NCBI GenBank assembly: GCA_021907015.1
Contig: CP091064.1
Coordinates: 2,170,001 to 2,234,000, forward strand
Direction of reading: 5' to 3'
From: Pectobacterium sp. PL152
GTDB taxonomy: Bacteria > Pseudomonadota > Gammaproteobacteria > Enterobacterales > Enterobacteriaceae
Length of the DNA: 64,000 bases
Position 1 is the first letter of the stretch; the number at the start of each line of letters is the position of its first letter. A program made the position numbers and the translations under genes. The notes beneath the pieces were generated by a model, which saw only the letters and a list, made by a program, of their open reading frames with translations, had not been told where the DNA came from and did no database searches. This document shows positions 1 through 10,152 of the stretch, piece after piece.

Positions 1-169
1 CGTAGTCCGGCGTAATATCGAACAAACGCAGCACCTGATCCAACATCTCCCGATGCTGGGCTGTTACGCAAATTTTCGATTCAAAGGCTCCATCCTGAGC
101 CAGAGCATGAACCAGCGGCGCCATTTTAATGGCTTCCGGCCGGGTGCCGAAAACAGTCAGTACTTTCAC
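1..169 (-). CDS. wecB: UDP-N-acetylglucosamine 2-epimerase, N-terminal part (runs off window start)
   Basis: Only the first 56 or so codons are present. They start (V/M)[18 protein letters not shown], the typical nucleotide-binding start of UDP-GlcNAc 2-epimerases, which make UDP-ManNAc for enterobacterial common antigen. The start is GTG at 167-169: the ATG two bases upstream is followed directly by TGA and cannot be used. It lies downstream of wecA and wzzE on the same strand, as in the enterobacterial wec cluster. Partial because the window ends here. Confidence 0.9.
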   Translation of the reverse strand, partial: MKVLTVFGTRPEAIKMAPLVHALAQDGAFESKICVTAQHREMLDQVLRLFDITPDY

Positions 170-239
170 ATTGAATCTCTTTAATCAGGTTAGACGCAGA
201 CGCTCGCGAGCGCCCAACACACATTAGCAAGCTGGTTGG

Positions 240-1286
240 TTAGCGCGGACGGCGAGCCAAGGCAACACCGGCACCAACGAGCGCACCAATCGCACCCCAC
301 ATCACCATCAGGAATGCCCGGCGTGGGCTGTCGCGCTTCACCGGTTCTTCCGGCGTCCGCAAATAACGATACGTCTGGAAACTGGCCTCAAGCGTTGGGC
401 CAACGTTCAGCGTCGCTAACATCGCGCGATTTTGATCGTAATCCAGTTCGTAATGTGGGCCGCTGGTCTGCAACGTCTCCAGTCGGGCTTGAAGCATCGG
501 CCTGCCGAGCAGGAACATTTCCGATGCGGGGATTTCGTCTGCTGGCGTATCCGTCTGGCTACGGCTAATACCTTGCTGCTGGGCGATTTTCAGCGCCAGT
601 TCAACGCTGCGGACCTCGCGATCGTAAATCGCTTTTGCCACCGCTTCCTGACGTTTGATCTGCGACTTCATGAAAATGGTTCTGGCAGCCCAGGCACCCT
701 TGATCTCTTCATTCAGGTGGTTGGCGGCACGCTGGCTGGCAAAAGCCACATACTGACGAAGCAATGTGTTGGAATCCGCAGAGGTTTCCGCCACCAGCTT
801 CACGGAATCATTGGTTTTTTTGCCATCGTCACGCGGCATAAACTGAATATTGCTGACCATTTCATCCAATAGAGCGGCATCCGCTTTCGCGTCGCCTTCC
901 AGACGCTGCTTGTAATAGTCAGTCTGCAGCCAGAAATCGCGACGGGTATCGTAAGCCGCTAATTGCATGATGAATTCATCATAAGCATCAGCCGAAATAG
1001 ACGGCTGCTCTGGCTGAGGAGTGGAAAAAGACCGGGCGTCGAGGTTACGCAGGAATTGCTGCTGCGAATAATACCCCCCTAGCATATTGACCGTCGGCTT
1101 GTCGGTAATCGCTGTCGCGCTCCACTCCTGTTTAACAAGATAGGAATAGCCTAATGCCACTACGGCAAAAAGCAGGCCGAACGCTATCGGCCACACCTTT
1201 CCCTGCCACAGCAGGCGAAATAAACCACGGATATCCAGTTCGTTATCAATCAACGCATTCCCGGTAGACAAATTCTCTGATTTCAT
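240..1286 (-). CDS. wzzE: ECA polysaccharide chain-length modulation protein
   Basis: 348 residues with the Wzz architecture: an N-terminal cytoplasmic stretch, a membrane segment at about residues 32-52, a long periplasmic helical region, and a second membrane segment near the C terminus after a Pro-rich stretch (about residues 325-343). WzzE sets the modal length of enterobacterial common antigen chains made by the Wzy-type polymerase in the inner membrane. It starts 21 bp after the wecA stop, so it is very likely co-transcribed with wecA and wecB. The frame is intact. The wec context separates it from the O-antigen regulator WzzB. Confidence 0.93.
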   Translation of the reverse strand: MKSENLSTGNALIDNELDIRGLFRLLWQGKVWPIAFGLLFAVVALGYSYLVKQEWSATAITDKPTVNMLGGYYSQQQFLRNLDARSFSTPQPEQPSISADAYDEFIMQLAAYDTRRDFWLQTDYYKQRLEGDAKADAALLDEMVSNIQFMPRDDGKKTNDSVKLVAETSADSNTLLRQYVAFASQRAANHLNEEIKGAWAARTIFMKSQIKRQEAVAKAIYDREVRSVELALKIAQQQGISRSQTDTPADEIPASEMFLLGRPMLQARLETLQTSGPHYELDYDQNRAMLATLNVGPTLEASFQTYRYLRTPEEPVKRDSPRRAFLMVMWGAIGALVGAGVALARRPR

Positions 1287-1307
1287 TACTTCCCCAAAAT
1301 TATTTGG

Positions 1308-2405
1308 TCAGGATGACTGCTTTTGCTCATCGGTATGCCGCATACGGCGTTTGATTCGCTTGATAAAACGGGCGACCCGCCATGCTCGTTTCAGGCAGTA
1401 GCCATACAGTAGAAATGCAAGCAAAAATAATGCCAACATAAACCATTCGGGTATAAAAAAGAAATATTCTCCCAACACGCCGACTGTAGCCAGCAAGGCC
1501 GCAGCAAGCGTAATCAGCACAAATGCCTGGCGGGAAGAAAACCCCGCCCGCATCATTAAATGGTGAATGTGCTGTCGGTCAGGTGAGAACGGGCTCATCC
1601 CTTTGCGTAAGCGCCGATACATAATGGCGATCATATCAATCAGCGGGATAGCGATGATCCACAATGCCGTTACCGGATTAATCGGATGCTGTGGGCCTTG
1701 TGTCGTTTGAATCAGGATCCAGATAGCCGTGAAACCAATCATCGTGCTTCCCGCATCCCCCATGAAGACCTTGTAGCGTCGCCCAAAGATACCGAGATTA
1801 AGCAGAATATAAGGCAGCGTCGCCGCGATCATGGCAAAACACCACAATGCCAGATTCGTATGGCCGCTCAGATACAGCAAAATCCCCATCGCCCCAAACG
1901 AGACACTGGACAAGCCGCCGAGCAACCCATCGATGCCGTCCACCATATTGAACGCATTAATCGCTGCCCAAACGGCAAACAACGTGACCAGATAACCAAA
2001 CGGGCCCAGCGCCATTTGCCATGGGCCGAAAATGTGTCCCAGATTGTGTAGCGTCAAGCCGGCAAAGGCCATCATCACCACCGCGACAAACGCCTGCACA
2101 ACGGCACGAATTTTCACACTGACATCAAAACGATCGTCCAGCATGCCGACAAACACCAGCACGCCCGCGCACAGCAGGTAAAGACGGAAGTTGGGGATAT
2201 ATTGGTCGGTAATAAAGTAGGTAAAGCAGATACCCGCATACACAGAGATGCCGCCAACCAGAGGCACAAGACCCCGATGACGTTTACGGTAGTTGGGACG
2301 ATCGACAAGTCCTATTTTACCCGCGATGCTGCGAGCAAAAAAAAGAAAGCCCAGAGAAAATAAGAAAATAAATAGTAATTCGGTACTCATAGTGAGTAAG
2401 TTCAC
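1308..2405 (-). CDS. wecA: undecaprenyl-phosphate GlcNAc-1-phosphate transferase
   Basis: 365 residues and strongly hydrophobic, with about eleven membrane helices. It transfers GlcNAc-1-P from UDP-GlcNAc to undecaprenyl phosphate, the first lipid-linked step of enterobacterial common antigen (and of many O antigens). Visible signatures are the Asp-rich LDDRFD loop, NAFNMVDGIDGLLGG, FMGDAGST and the cytoplasmic DRQHIHH motif, all hallmarks of the WecA/MraY superfamily. The start MNLLT matches the E. coli start. It is followed by wzzE; rho lies upstream on the same strand with a terminator between them. Confidence 0.96.
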   Translation of the reverse strand: MNLLTMSTELLFIFLFSLGFLFFARSIAGKIGLVDRPNYRKRHRGLVPLVGGISVYAGICFTYFITDQYIPNFRLYLLCAGVLVFVGMLDDRFDVSVKIRAVVQAFVAVVMMAFAGLTLHNLGHIFGPWQMALGPFGYLVTLFAVWAAINAFNMVDGIDGLLGGLSSVSFGAMGILLYLSGHTNLALWCFAMIAATLPYILLNLGIFGRRYKVFMGDAGSTMIGFTAIWILIQTTQGPQHPINPVTALWIIAIPLIDMIAIMYRRLRKGMSPFSPDRQHIHHLMMRAGFSSRQAFVLITLAAALLATVGVLGEYFFFIPEWFMLALFLLAFLLYGYCLKRAWRVARFIKRIKRRMRHTDEQKQSS

Positions 2406-2548
2406 CGTTAACAGCTGCGCTGTAGCTGTTCAGTATAGACTCGGTTTACGCCTTATATCCTATCGCCCACGTTGATCGCCAGTACAAATTGAGTGATAAC
2501 CGCGACTTCCCAGTAGAAAGCCTCTTCACATTCGATCAATTAGGGGAT

Positions 2549-2578
2549 AAAAAAAACGCCACGACCCAGCGTGGCGTT
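2549..2578 (-). terminator. intrinsic terminator of rho
   Basis: Read on the minus strand, AACGCCACG and CGTGGCGTT form a perfect 9-bp stem around a short loop, followed by a run of eight T and placed 35-65 bp after the rho stop codon. It should end the rho message and separate it from the wec operon. Confidence 0.85.
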
Positions 2579-2612
2579 CCCCGAGTTATCCGTAATGGAT
2601 GAACGCCCGGAT

Positions 2613-3872
2613 TTATGAACGTTTCATCATATCGAAGAATTCATCGTTGGTTTTCGTCATCGCCAACTTGTTGATCAGGAATTCCATCGCGTCGATCTCG
2701 CCCATTGGATGGATGATCTTGCGTAGAATCCACATCTTCTGCAATTCTTCAGAGGTGGTAAGCAATTCTTCTTTACGCGTACCGGAGCGGTTGTAGTCAA
2801 TCGCCGGGAAGACGCGTTTTTCTGCGATTTTACGCGCCAGGTGCAGTTCCATATTACCTGTACCTTTAAACTCTTCGTAAATCACTTCGTCCATCTTAGA
2901 ACCGGTATCAACCAGCGCAGTGGCGATGATGGTCAGGCTACCGCCTTCCTCAACGTTACGCGCCGCACCGAAGAAACGCTTCGGACGATGCAGGGCGTTG
3001 GCATCCACACCACCAGTCAACACTTTGCCCGAAGCCGGAACAACGGTGTTGTAGGCACGCGCCAGACGGGTAATGGAGTCCAGCAGGATGATAACGTCTT
3101 TCTTATGCTCAACCAGACGCTTCGCTTTTTCGATCACCATTTCGGCAACCTGAACGTGACGGGAAGCGGGTTCATCAAACGTTGACGCAACCACCTCACC
3201 TTTCACCAGACGCTGCATCTCGGTAACTTCTTCCGGACGTTCGTCAATCAGCAGTACCATCAGCACGCAGTCAGGATGGTTGTAAGCAATGCTCTGCGCA
3301 ATGTTCTGCAGCAGCATGGTTTTACCTGCTTTAGGCGGGGCAACAATCAGACCACGTTGACCACGGCCAATCGGCGAAGCCAGATCCAGCACGCGCGCCG
3401 TCAGATCTTCTGTCGACCCGTTACCGCGTTCCATACGCAGACGAGAGTTTGCATGCAGTGGCGTGAGGTTTTCGAACAGGATCTTGTTGCGGGCGTTTTC
3501 AGGTTTGTCGTAGTTGACTTCGTTAACTTTCAGCAGCGCAAAGTAGCGTTCACCTTCTTTCGGCGGACGAATCTTGCCAGAAATGGTGTCACCAGTGCGG
3601 AGGTTAAAACGGCGGATTTGGCTGGGAGAAACGTAGATATCATCGGGGCCTGCGAGGTAGGAGCTGTCTGCGGAGCGAAGAAAGCCGAAGCCATCCTGCA
3701 ATATCTCCAGCACACCATCGCCGAAAATATCCTCGCCGCTTTTGGCATGCTGTTTCAGAATAGCGAAGATAATATCCTGTTTACGCATGCGGGCCTGGTT
3801 TTCCAGTCCCATATTTTCGCCAAGAGCAATTAACTCAGAAACTGGCGTATTCTTTAATTCGGTAAGATTCAT
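2613..3872 (-). CDS. rho: transcription termination factor Rho
   Basis: 419 residues from the start [11 protein letters not shown], the exact family length. Rho is the hexameric RNA-dependent ATPase that releases untranslated transcripts from RNA polymerase. Features: N-terminal helical domain (1-47), cold-shock-like primary RNA-binding fold (about 48-120, with GFGFLR and [16 protein letters not shown]), P-loop PPKAGKT (about 179-185), Walker [13 protein letters not shown] and the R-loop/secondary-site region. The frame is open upstream to 3986, but the extra 38 codons do not resemble Rho and lie in its leader. Intact. Confidence 0.98.
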   Translation of the reverse strand: MNLTELKNTPVSELIALGENMGLENQARMRKQDIIFAILKQHAKSGEDIFGDGVLEILQDGFGFLRSADSSYLAGPDDIYVSPSQIRRFNLRTGDTISGKIRPPKEGERYFALLKVNEVNYDKPENARNKILFENLTPLHANSRLRMERGNGSTEDLTARVLDLASPIGRGQRGLIVAPPKAGKTMLLQNIAQSIAYNHPDCVLMVLLIDERPEEVTEMQRLVKGEVVASTFDEPASRHVQVAEMVIEKAKRLVEHKKDVIILLDSITRLARAYNTVVPASGKVLTGGVDANALHRPKRFFGAARNVEEGGSLTIIATALVDTGSKMDEVIYEEFKGTGNMELHLARKIAEKRVFPAIDYNRSGTRKEELLTTSEELQKMWILRKIIHPMGEIDAMEFLINKLAMTKTNDEFFDMMKRS

Positions 3873-4353
3873 AGTGGTGGGTTCTTTAACTCGGGGTAAA
3901 TCTCGAACTATTAACGTGAATGGTATGGCAGGGTCATCCGTGCCTCTATAACAGCCTTCAACCACCGGATTCCTGTCTGGTTTCACACCTGAAGCGCATT
4001 ACATCCGCGCAAAACAACATCCGCATAAACGATATCCGCATAAATCAACGGCAGGAGATCGAAGACACATAAAACCAAGTATTATAAAACTAGTAGTAGA
4101 CTGCCCAAATCGGATCACAACCGTGTTGTAGAAAACTACTTTGTAAAACAACGATTTTTCGATTTCGACACAGAATAATGCTTTAGACTCTAACTTTCAG
4201 GCTTAAGCCTAAGGGCTTAAACATAGGCAAGTACGATATGCAGTAATGAAGAATCTAGCACGCTTCCCGACGAGCGGCAAGCAGTCAATATGAGAATTGC
4301 ATATTGCCCGATTGCGCCCGTCGGCAATACCCTTTTGGAGGGTATCAAGCTAA
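3873..4353 (-). promoter_or_regulatory. rho leader and trxA-rho intergenic region
   Basis: About 480 bp without a recognisable conserved gene. In E. coli the equivalent region holds the rho promoter, a long leader and the short rhoL peptide, and Rho represses itself there. I found no rhoL homologue. On the minus strand there is a 23-codon reading frame at 3999-4070 with five Cys in its product, overlapping three near-repeats of ATCCGC followed by A-rich sequence. Whether it is translated is unknown. Confidence 0.4.
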
Positions 4354-4680
4354 TTACAGATTCGCCGTCAGGAACTCTTTCAGTTGCCCTTTGGACAGTG
4401 CGCCGACTTTTGTCGCAGCGACTTCGCCGTTTTTAAACAGCAGCAGAGTGGGGATACCACGGATACCATATTTCGGCGCAGTAGCCGGGTTTTCATCAAT
4501 GTTCAATTTGGTAACCGTCAGTTTGCCTTCAAACTCTTCGGCGATTTCATCCAGGATAGGAGCGATCATTTTGCAAGGACCGCACCACTCAGCCCAGAAA
4601 TCAACCAAGATAGCGCCCTCAGCTTGCAGTACTTTCGTGCCGAAGCTGTCATCAGTCAGGTGAATTATTTTATCGCTCAT
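4354..4680 (-). CDS. trxA: thioredoxin 1
   Basis: 108 residues with the active-site motif WAEWCGPCK (redox Cys about 33 and 36), the cis-Pro loop [11 protein letters not shown] and the C-terminal helix [10 protein letters not shown]. It is a cytoplasmic dithiol reductant for ribonucleotide reductase, PAPS reductase and protein disulfides. It is divergent from rhlB, with a 118-bp shared promoter region, and upstream of rho as in E. coli. Confidence 0.97.
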   Translation of the reverse strand: MSDKIIHLTDDSFGTKVLQAEGAILVDFWAEWCGPCKMIAPILDEIAEEFEGKLTVTKLNIDENPATAPKYGIRGIPTLLLFKNGEVAATKVGALSKGQLKEFLTANL

Positions 4681-4798
4681 ATTTTACTCCGCAGGATTAT
4701 TTCTACCGTGTTGGTGTAGCATTAACCAACAACGGCTTGACTTTATTTCACCGGATACGCTTTCGTAAAGCAATAGTTAGCTGATATTCTACCACACT

Positions 4799-6091
4799 AT
4801 GAGCAAAACACACTTAACTGAACAGAAGTTTTCCGACTTCGCCCTGCACCCGCAGGTTATTGAAGCTCTTGAAAGCAAAGGGTTTCATAACTGTACGCCT
4901 ATTCAGGCGTTAGCTCTGCCATTGGCTCTGTCAGGGCGTGATGTTGCAGGTCAGGCGCAAACCGGTACCGGCAAGACGCTGGCTTTTCTCGCGTCTACTT
5001 TCCATTATTTGCTTTCACACCCTGCAAACGCAGAGCGTCAAACCAATCAACCCCGTGCCTTAATTATGGCACCAACGCGTGAACTGGCTGTCCAGATTCA
5101 CTCTGACGCAGAAGCGCTGTCTCACCTTACCGGGTTAAAACTGGGTTTAGCCTACGGTGGAGACGGTTACGACAAGCAGCTTAAGGTGCTGGAAAACGGC
5201 GTTGATATTCTGATCGGTACCACCGGTCGCCTGATCGATTACGCCAAACAGAACCATATCAACCTGGGCGCAATTCAGGTCGTCGTGCTGGACGAAGCGG
5301 ACCGTATGTACGATCTCGGCTTCATCAAAGATATTCGCTGGCTGTTCCGCCGTATGCCGCCAGCGGCACAGCGTCTGAACATGCTCTTTTCCGCTACGCT
5401 CTCCTATCGGGTGCGTGAACTCGCGTTTGAACAAATGAATAACGCAGAGTACGTGGAAGTTGAACCGGAGCAGAAAACCGGCCATCGCATTAAAGAAGAA
5501 CTGTTTTATCCGTCTAACGAAGAAAAAATGCGCCTGCTCCAGACACTGCTGGAAGAAGAGTGGCCGGACCGCTGCATTATCTTCGCAAATACCAAGCATC
5601 GCTGCGAAGACATCTGGGGCCATCTGGCTGCCGACGGTCATCGCGTTGGGCTGCTGACGGGCGACGTTGCACAGAAAAAACGTCTGCGTATTCTGGAAGA
5701 ATTTACCCAGGGTAATCTGGATATTCTGGTGGCAACGGACGTTGCAGCGCGCGGCTTACATATTCCTTCCGTGACCCACGTTTTCAACTACGACCTGCCG
5801 GATGACTGCGAAGACTACGTTCACCGTATTGGCCGTACTGGCCGTGCGGGACAAAGCGGAAATTCTATCAGCCTGGCCTGTGAAGAATATGCGCTGAATC
5901 TCCCGGCGATCGAGACCTATATCGGTCACAACATTCCGGTCAGCAAATACAACAGCGACGCGCTGATGAATGATTTACCCGCGCCGAAGCGTTTAGCGCG
6001 CCCACCGCGTTCCAATAATGGCCCGCGCCGACATAGCAGTGCGCCGCGCCGCAGTGGAGCGCCTCGTAATAACCGTAAACGAGCGGATTAA
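4799..6091 (+). CDS. rhlB: ATP-dependent RNA helicase RhlB
   Basis: 430 residues. A DEAD-box helicase with Q motif, AQTGTGKT (motif I), PTRELAVQ (Ia), TTGRL (Ib), VLDEADRM (II), SATL (III), [12 protein letters not shown] (V) and [10 protein letters not shown] (VI), and an Arg-rich basic C-terminal tail that is typical of RhlB and binds RNA. RhlB is the degradosome helicase that unwinds structured mRNA for PNPase. gppA follows after 6 bp, so the two probably form an operon. Confidence 0.96.
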   Translation: MSKTHLTEQKFSDFALHPQVIEALESKGFHNCTPIQALALPLALSGRDVAGQAQTGTGKTLAFLASTFHYLLSHPANAERQTNQPRALIMAPTRELAVQIHSDAEALSHLTGLKLGLAYGGDGYDKQLKVLENGVDILIGTTGRLIDYAKQNHINLGAIQVVVLDEADRMYDLGFIKDIRWLFRRMPPAAQRLNMLFSATLSYRVRELAFEQMNNAEYVEVEPEQKTGHRIKEELFYPSNEEKMRLLQTLLEEEWPDRCIIFANTKHRCEDIWGHLAADGHRVGLLTGDVAQKKRLRILEEFTQGNLDILVATDVAARGLHIPSVTHVFNYDLPDDCEDYVHRIGRTGRAGQSGNSISLACEEYALNLPAIETYIGHNIPVSKYNSDALMNDLPAPKRLARPPRSNNGPRRHSSAPRRSGAPRNNRKRAD

Positions 6092-6097
6092 CCGTCG

Positions 6098-7594
6098 ATG
6101 CTGAGCTCTTCTTCACTTTACGCTGCCATCGATCTCGGCTCGAACAGCTTTCATATGCTGGTCACCCGGGAAACCGCAGGCAGCATTCAGACGCTGGCGA
6201 AAATAAAGCGTAAAGTCCGCCTTGCGGCAGGGCTGGATAAACAGAATCGGCTCTCGCAGGACGCGATGCAGCGCGGCTGGCAGTGTCTACAGCTGTTCTC
6301 CGAACGGTTGCAGGACATCCCGCAGGATCAGGTGCGCGTCGTCGCGACCGCCACCCTGCGGCTGGCAACGAACGCTGACGAGTTTCTGCAACGGGCCCAG
6401 GAAATTCTGGGCTTGCCGATTCAGGTTATCAGCGGTGAAGAAGAAGCACGCCTGATTTATCAAGGCGTAGCACATACGACGGGCGGCCCGGATGCGCGTC
6501 TGGTCGTGGATATCGGCGGTGGCAGCACCGAGCTGGCTACAGGGGTTGGCGCAAAAACGACCCAGTTGATCAGCCTCCCGATGGGATGCGTCACGTGGCT
6601 GGATCGCTATTTCAGCGATCGCAATCTGGAAGCCGGTAATTTTGAACGCGCAGAACAAGCGGCGCGTGAAATGCTGCGCCCCGTTGCCGCCTCTCTGCGC
6701 GAGCAGGGTTGGCAAATCTGTGTCGGCGCCTCCGGCACAGTACAAGCACTGCAAGAAATCATGGTCGCGCAGGGAATGGATGAATACATTACCCTGCCGA
6801 AGCTCAGGCAGCTTAAAGATCATGCGATTCAGTGCGATAAGCTGGAAGAGTTGGAAATTGAAGGCCTGACGCTGGAACGCGCGCTGGTTTTTCCCAGCGG
6901 ATTAGCCATCCTGCTGGCAATCTTCCAGGAACTCGACATCAAAACGATGACGCTGGCTGGTGGGGCGCTGCGTGAAGGGCTGGTCTATGGCATGTTGCAT
7001 CTGCCTGTCGATCAGGACATCCGTCACCGCACATTGGCGACACTGCAACGCCGCTACCTGCTGGATGCCGAACAGGCTAAACGCGTCAGTACGCTGGCGG
7101 ACAACTTTCTGCAACAGGTTGCCCGTGACTGGCAGTTAGATAACCGATGTCGCGAATTATTGCGCAGCGCCTGTCTGGTACACGAAATCGGTTTGAGCAT
7201 CGATTTTCGCCAGTCGCCCCAGCATGCAGCCTATTTGATTCGCCATAGCGATCTCCCCGGCTTTACGCCCGCCCAGAAGAAACTGTTAGCCACACTCCTG
7301 CAAAACCAGATTAACCCTGTCGATTTAATGCCGCTGAGTCAGCAGAACGCGCTGCCGGTCAATCAGGCGCAGCGCCTGTGCCGCCTGTTGCGCCTGGCGA
7401 TTATTTTTGCCAGCCGCCGCCGCGATGACACGCTGCCAGCCGTACGATTACGCGTAGAAGGCGAAACGCTGCGTTTGATTTTGCCTGCGGGCTGGCTGGC
7501 ACAGCATCCATTACGGGCAGAAATGCTGGAACAGGAAAGTCGCTGGCAGAGCTACGTACACTGGCCGCTGATGCTGGAAGAAACCCCAGCTTAA
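6098..7594 (+). CDS. gppA: guanosine-5'-triphosphate,3'-diphosphate pyrophosphatase
   Basis: 498 residues (E. coli 494). A member of the Ppx/GppA family in the ASKHA fold: [14 protein letters not shown] near the N terminus, [12 protein letters not shown] (phosphate-binding loop), [22 protein letters not shown], then an HD-like C-terminal domain. It converts pppGpp to ppGpp and has exopolyphosphatase activity, so it tunes the stringent response. It is 6 bp after rhlB, and convergent with rep after 11 bp. Intact. Confidence 0.95.
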   Translation: MLSSSSLYAAIDLGSNSFHMLVTRETAGSIQTLAKIKRKVRLAAGLDKQNRLSQDAMQRGWQCLQLFSERLQDIPQDQVRVVATATLRLATNADEFLQRAQEILGLPIQVISGEEEARLIYQGVAHTTGGPDARLVVDIGGGSTELATGVGAKTTQLISLPMGCVTWLDRYFSDRNLEAGNFERAEQAAREMLRPVAASLREQGWQICVGASGTVQALQEIMVAQGMDEYITLPKLRQLKDHAIQCDKLEELEIEGLTLERALVFPSGLAILLAIFQELDIKTMTLAGGALREGLVYGMLHLPVDQDIRHRTLATLQRRYLLDAEQAKRVSTLADNFLQQVARDWQLDNRCRELLRSACLVHEIGLSIDFRQSPQHAAYLIRHSDLPGFTPAQKKLLATLLQNQINPVDLMPLSQQNALPVNQAQRLCRLLRLAIIFASRRRDDTLPAVRLRVEGETLRLILPAGWLAQHPLRAEMLEQESRWQSYVHWPLMLEETPA

Positions 7595-7605
7595 CGGGGG
7601 AAAGC

Positions 7606-9630
7606 TTACCCCCTCCCCTTTTGCTTTCGCCAACATCGCCCGGATGTTGGCAACGTTCGCCTGACCTTTCTGCATCCGCTCTTGTGCGCTGACCACTTTC
7701 CTTTCGGTTTCCACACGACATCATCCTGCGGCAATTCCAGCAGGAAACGGCTCGGCTCAGGGCGCACCAATTCACCATACTGGCGGCGCTCTTTGCACAG
7801 CGTGAAGATGAGTTCACGCTGTGCGCGCGTAATCCCCACGTACGCTAAACGACGTTCTTCATCAACGTTGTCTTCATCAATGCTGCTTTGGTGCGGCAGT
7901 AGTCCCTCTTCCATCCCGACCAAAAAGACGTACGGAAACTCCAGACCTTTGGACGCATGCAGCGTCATCAGTTGTACCTGATCCAGCTCCTCTTCACTTT
8001 CTCCACGTTCCATCATGTCTCGCAGCGTGAAGCGCGTCACCACCTGCGTCAGCGTCATGGGCTCATCCAATTCGGAGCCCTCCAGCATTTCCGTCATCCA
8101 GCTAAATAGCTGATTGACGTTCTTCATCCGCATTTCTGCGGCTTTTGGGCTGGGCGAGGTTTCATATAGCCAGCTTTCGTAGTCCAACCCATGAATCAGG
8201 TCGCGCACGGCGGCTACCGGTTCACGCTCAGCCAGACGGGCGATTTCCGCCAGCCACTGGGTAAATCGTTGCAGGGATTCCAGCCCACGTCCGGTCAGCG
8301 ACTGGCTCAACCCCAGATCAAAACTCGCGCTGAACAGGCCTTTATTGCGTTGTCCCGCCCACTCACCCAGCTTCTTCATCGTCGCCGGGCCGATCTCACG
8401 TTTGGGCGTGTTCACAATGCGTAAGAACGCGCTGTCATCATCCGGGTTGGTCAGAACGCGCAGATAAGCCAGCAAATCTTTGATTTCAGGACGAGAGAAA
8501 AAGGACGTGCCGCCGGAAATGCGATACGGAATACGGTTCTGCATCAGCATTTTTTCAAACAGGCGCGACTGATGGTTACCACGATACAAAATGGCATAGT
8601 CACCATACTGAGTCTTTTTAATAAAGTGATGGGCAATCAGCTCACCAACGACCCGTTCCGCTTCGTGATCTTCGTTATTGGCAGTAATCACTTTGAGTTC
8701 ATCGCCGTAACCCAGCTCCGAGAACAGCCGTTTTTCAAAGACGTGCGGGTTATTGGCGATGAGAATATTGGCCGCTTTCAGAATACGCCCGGATGAGCGG
8801 TAGTTTTGTTCCAGCTTGATCACGTCAAGCGTGGGGAAATCCTGCTGTAGCAGTACCAGATTCTGTGGACGCGCCCCGCGCCAGGAGTAAATAGACTGAT
8901 CGTCATCTCCTACGACGGTGAAACGCGCGCGGGTGCCGACTAGCAGCTTAACCAGCTCATACTGGCTGGTGTTGGTGTCCTGGTATTCATCCACCAGCAG
9001 GTAACGCAAGCGGTTCTGCCAACGTTCGCGTACCTCAGCGTTTTGCTTCAGCAGCAGCGTGGGCAGCAAAATCAGATCGTCGAAATCCAGCACGTTACAG
9101 GCGCGAAGATGCTCATGATAGAGCGAGTAGCAGTGCACAAACAGCTTGTCGCGTTCGGAACGCGCCATCGCTGCCGCCCCCGCAGGATCGATCAGATCGT
9201 TTTTCCAATTTGAGATCGTCGAGATCAGTTGCTGCAGCAAAACCTTATCATTTTCCAGCCACTGCTCCGTCAGTTCTTTCAGCAGCGCCATCTGATCTTG
9301 ATCGTCGAACAGCGAGAAGTTGGCTTTCATCCCCAATGCGGCGTATTCACGTTTGATGATCTCCAGCCCCAGCGTATGGAAGGTCGCAATCATCAACCCG
9401 CGCGTTTCTTTGCGCCCCAGCGTTTGCGCTACGCGCTCCTTCATCTCACGGGCCGCTTTGTTGGTAAACGTCACGGCAGCGATATGTCGAGCCTGATAGC
9501 CACACTGGCGGATCAGGTGCGCAATCTTGTTGGTGATCACGCGGGTTTTGCCTGAACCTGCGCCCGCCAGTACCAGACAAGGTCCGGTGACGAATTCGAC
9601 GGCGTGTTGTTGGCTGGGGTTTAAGCGCAT
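7606..9630 (-). CDS. rep: ATP-dependent DNA helicase Rep (last ~36 codons out of frame)
   Basis: 674 residues from MRLNP (E. coli 673). It is a superfamily 1A 3'-5' helicase that helps forks past bound proteins and restarts stalled forks. Motifs: GAGSGKT (I), VDEYQDTN (II), [13 protein letters not shown] (III), QNYRS (IV), [16 protein letters not shown] (V), VGITRAQ (VI). Up to LPQDDVVW the frame matches Rep. The last ~36 codons then read in a shifted frame, whereas the frame next to it encodes [15 protein letters not shown], the true Rep tail. Adding one base at about 7707-7714 and removing one from the C run at 7609-7613 restores a normal tail of normal length. Confidence 0.93.
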   Translation of the reverse strand: MRLNPSQQHAVEFVTGPCLVLAGAGSGKTRVITNKIAHLIRQCGYQARHIAAVTFTNKAAREMKERVAQTLGRKETRGLMIATFHTLGLEIIKREYAALGMKANFSLFDDQDQMALLKELTEQWLENDKVLLQQLISTISNWKNDLIDPAGAAAMARSERDKLFVHCYSLYHEHLRACNVLDFDDLILLPTLLLKQNAEVRERWQNRLRYLLVDEYQDTNTSQYELVKLLVGTRARFTVVGDDDQSIYSWRGARPQNLVLLQQDFPTLDVIKLEQNYRSSGRILKAANILIANNPHVFEKRLFSELGYGDELKVITANNEDHEAERVVGELIAHHFIKKTQYGDYAILYRGNHQSRLFEKMLMQNRIPYRISGGTSFFSRPEIKDLLAYLRVLTNPDDDSAFLRIVNTPKREIGPATMKKLGEWAGQRNKGLFSASFDLGLSQSLTGRGLESLQRFTQWLAEIARLAEREPVAAVRDLIHGLDYESWLYETSPSPKAAEMRMKNVNQLFSWMTEMLEGSELDEPMTLTQVVTRFTLRDMMERGESEEELDQVQLMTLHASKGLEFPYVFLVGMEEGLLPHQSSIDEDNVDEERRLAYVGITRAQRELIFTLCKERRQYGELVRPEPSRFLLELPQDDVVWKPKGKWSAHKSGCRKVRRTLPTSGRCWRKQKGRG

Positions 9631-9789
9631 AACGATCTTGCTCACTCATAAAACGGAAGGCGATTGTAGCAGAAAGCCGTATCGATCTTGACCAGGGATT
9701 TGTTATTAAGGAAAGCACGTCGCAGTCCACATCTTGCGTTGCAAATGTTACATTGCGCGCAGGAATCTCTTTTGCAAAAAGGTAACAAC

Positions 9790-10071
9790 ATGGCAAATAC
9801 CGCAGCAGCTCTGCACATCCTGGTGGACACCGAACAGCAGGCTAACGACATTCTTGCTCAACTGGAAAAAGGCGCAGACTTCCAGAAACTGGCGCAAAAA
9901 CACTCGACCTGCCCGTCAAAACGCAACGGCGGTGATTTAGGTGAATTTCGTAAAGGCGACATGGTGCCAGCGTTCGATAAGGCCGTGTTTTCCTGCGAAT
10001 TGCTGAAACCGTTTGGTCCGGTGAAAACCCAGTTTGGTTACCATGTAATCAAGGTGTTGTATCGCAATTAA
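9790..10071 (+). CDS. ppiC: peptidyl-prolyl cis-trans isomerase C (parvulin)
   Basis: 93 residues, the length of E. coli PpiC/Par10. Parvulin features are [36 protein letters not shown] and [10 protein letters not shown]. It is a small cytoplasmic prolyl isomerase. The start is ATG at 9790, as in E. coli; an upstream in-frame extension has no similarity. It is divergent from rep, and a bidirectional terminator separates it from convergent putA. Confidence 0.96.
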   Translation: MANTAAALHILVDTEQQANDILAQLEKGADFQKLAQKHSTCPSKRNGGDLGEFRKGDMVPAFDKAVFSCELLKPFGPVKTQFGYHVIKVLYRN

Positions 10072-10113
10072 GTTGTACCGCAACTAAGTCATTACACCGA
10101 CGCACACAAATAG

Positions 10114-10152
10114 AAAAAGCGCGCCGACCTTCTGGTTTGGCGCGCTTTTTTC
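10114..10152 (+). terminator. bidirectional terminator between ppiC and putA
   Basis: AAAAAGCGCGCC and GGCGCGCTTTTTT form a 12-bp stem with A and T tracts on either side. It can end ppiC from the left and putA, whose stop is at 10153-10155, from the right. Confidence 0.88.

Noticed and set aside
2613-3986. Rho with a 38-residue N-terminal extension
   Set aside because: The extension has no similarity to Rho, and the family start MNLTELKN has the expected position.
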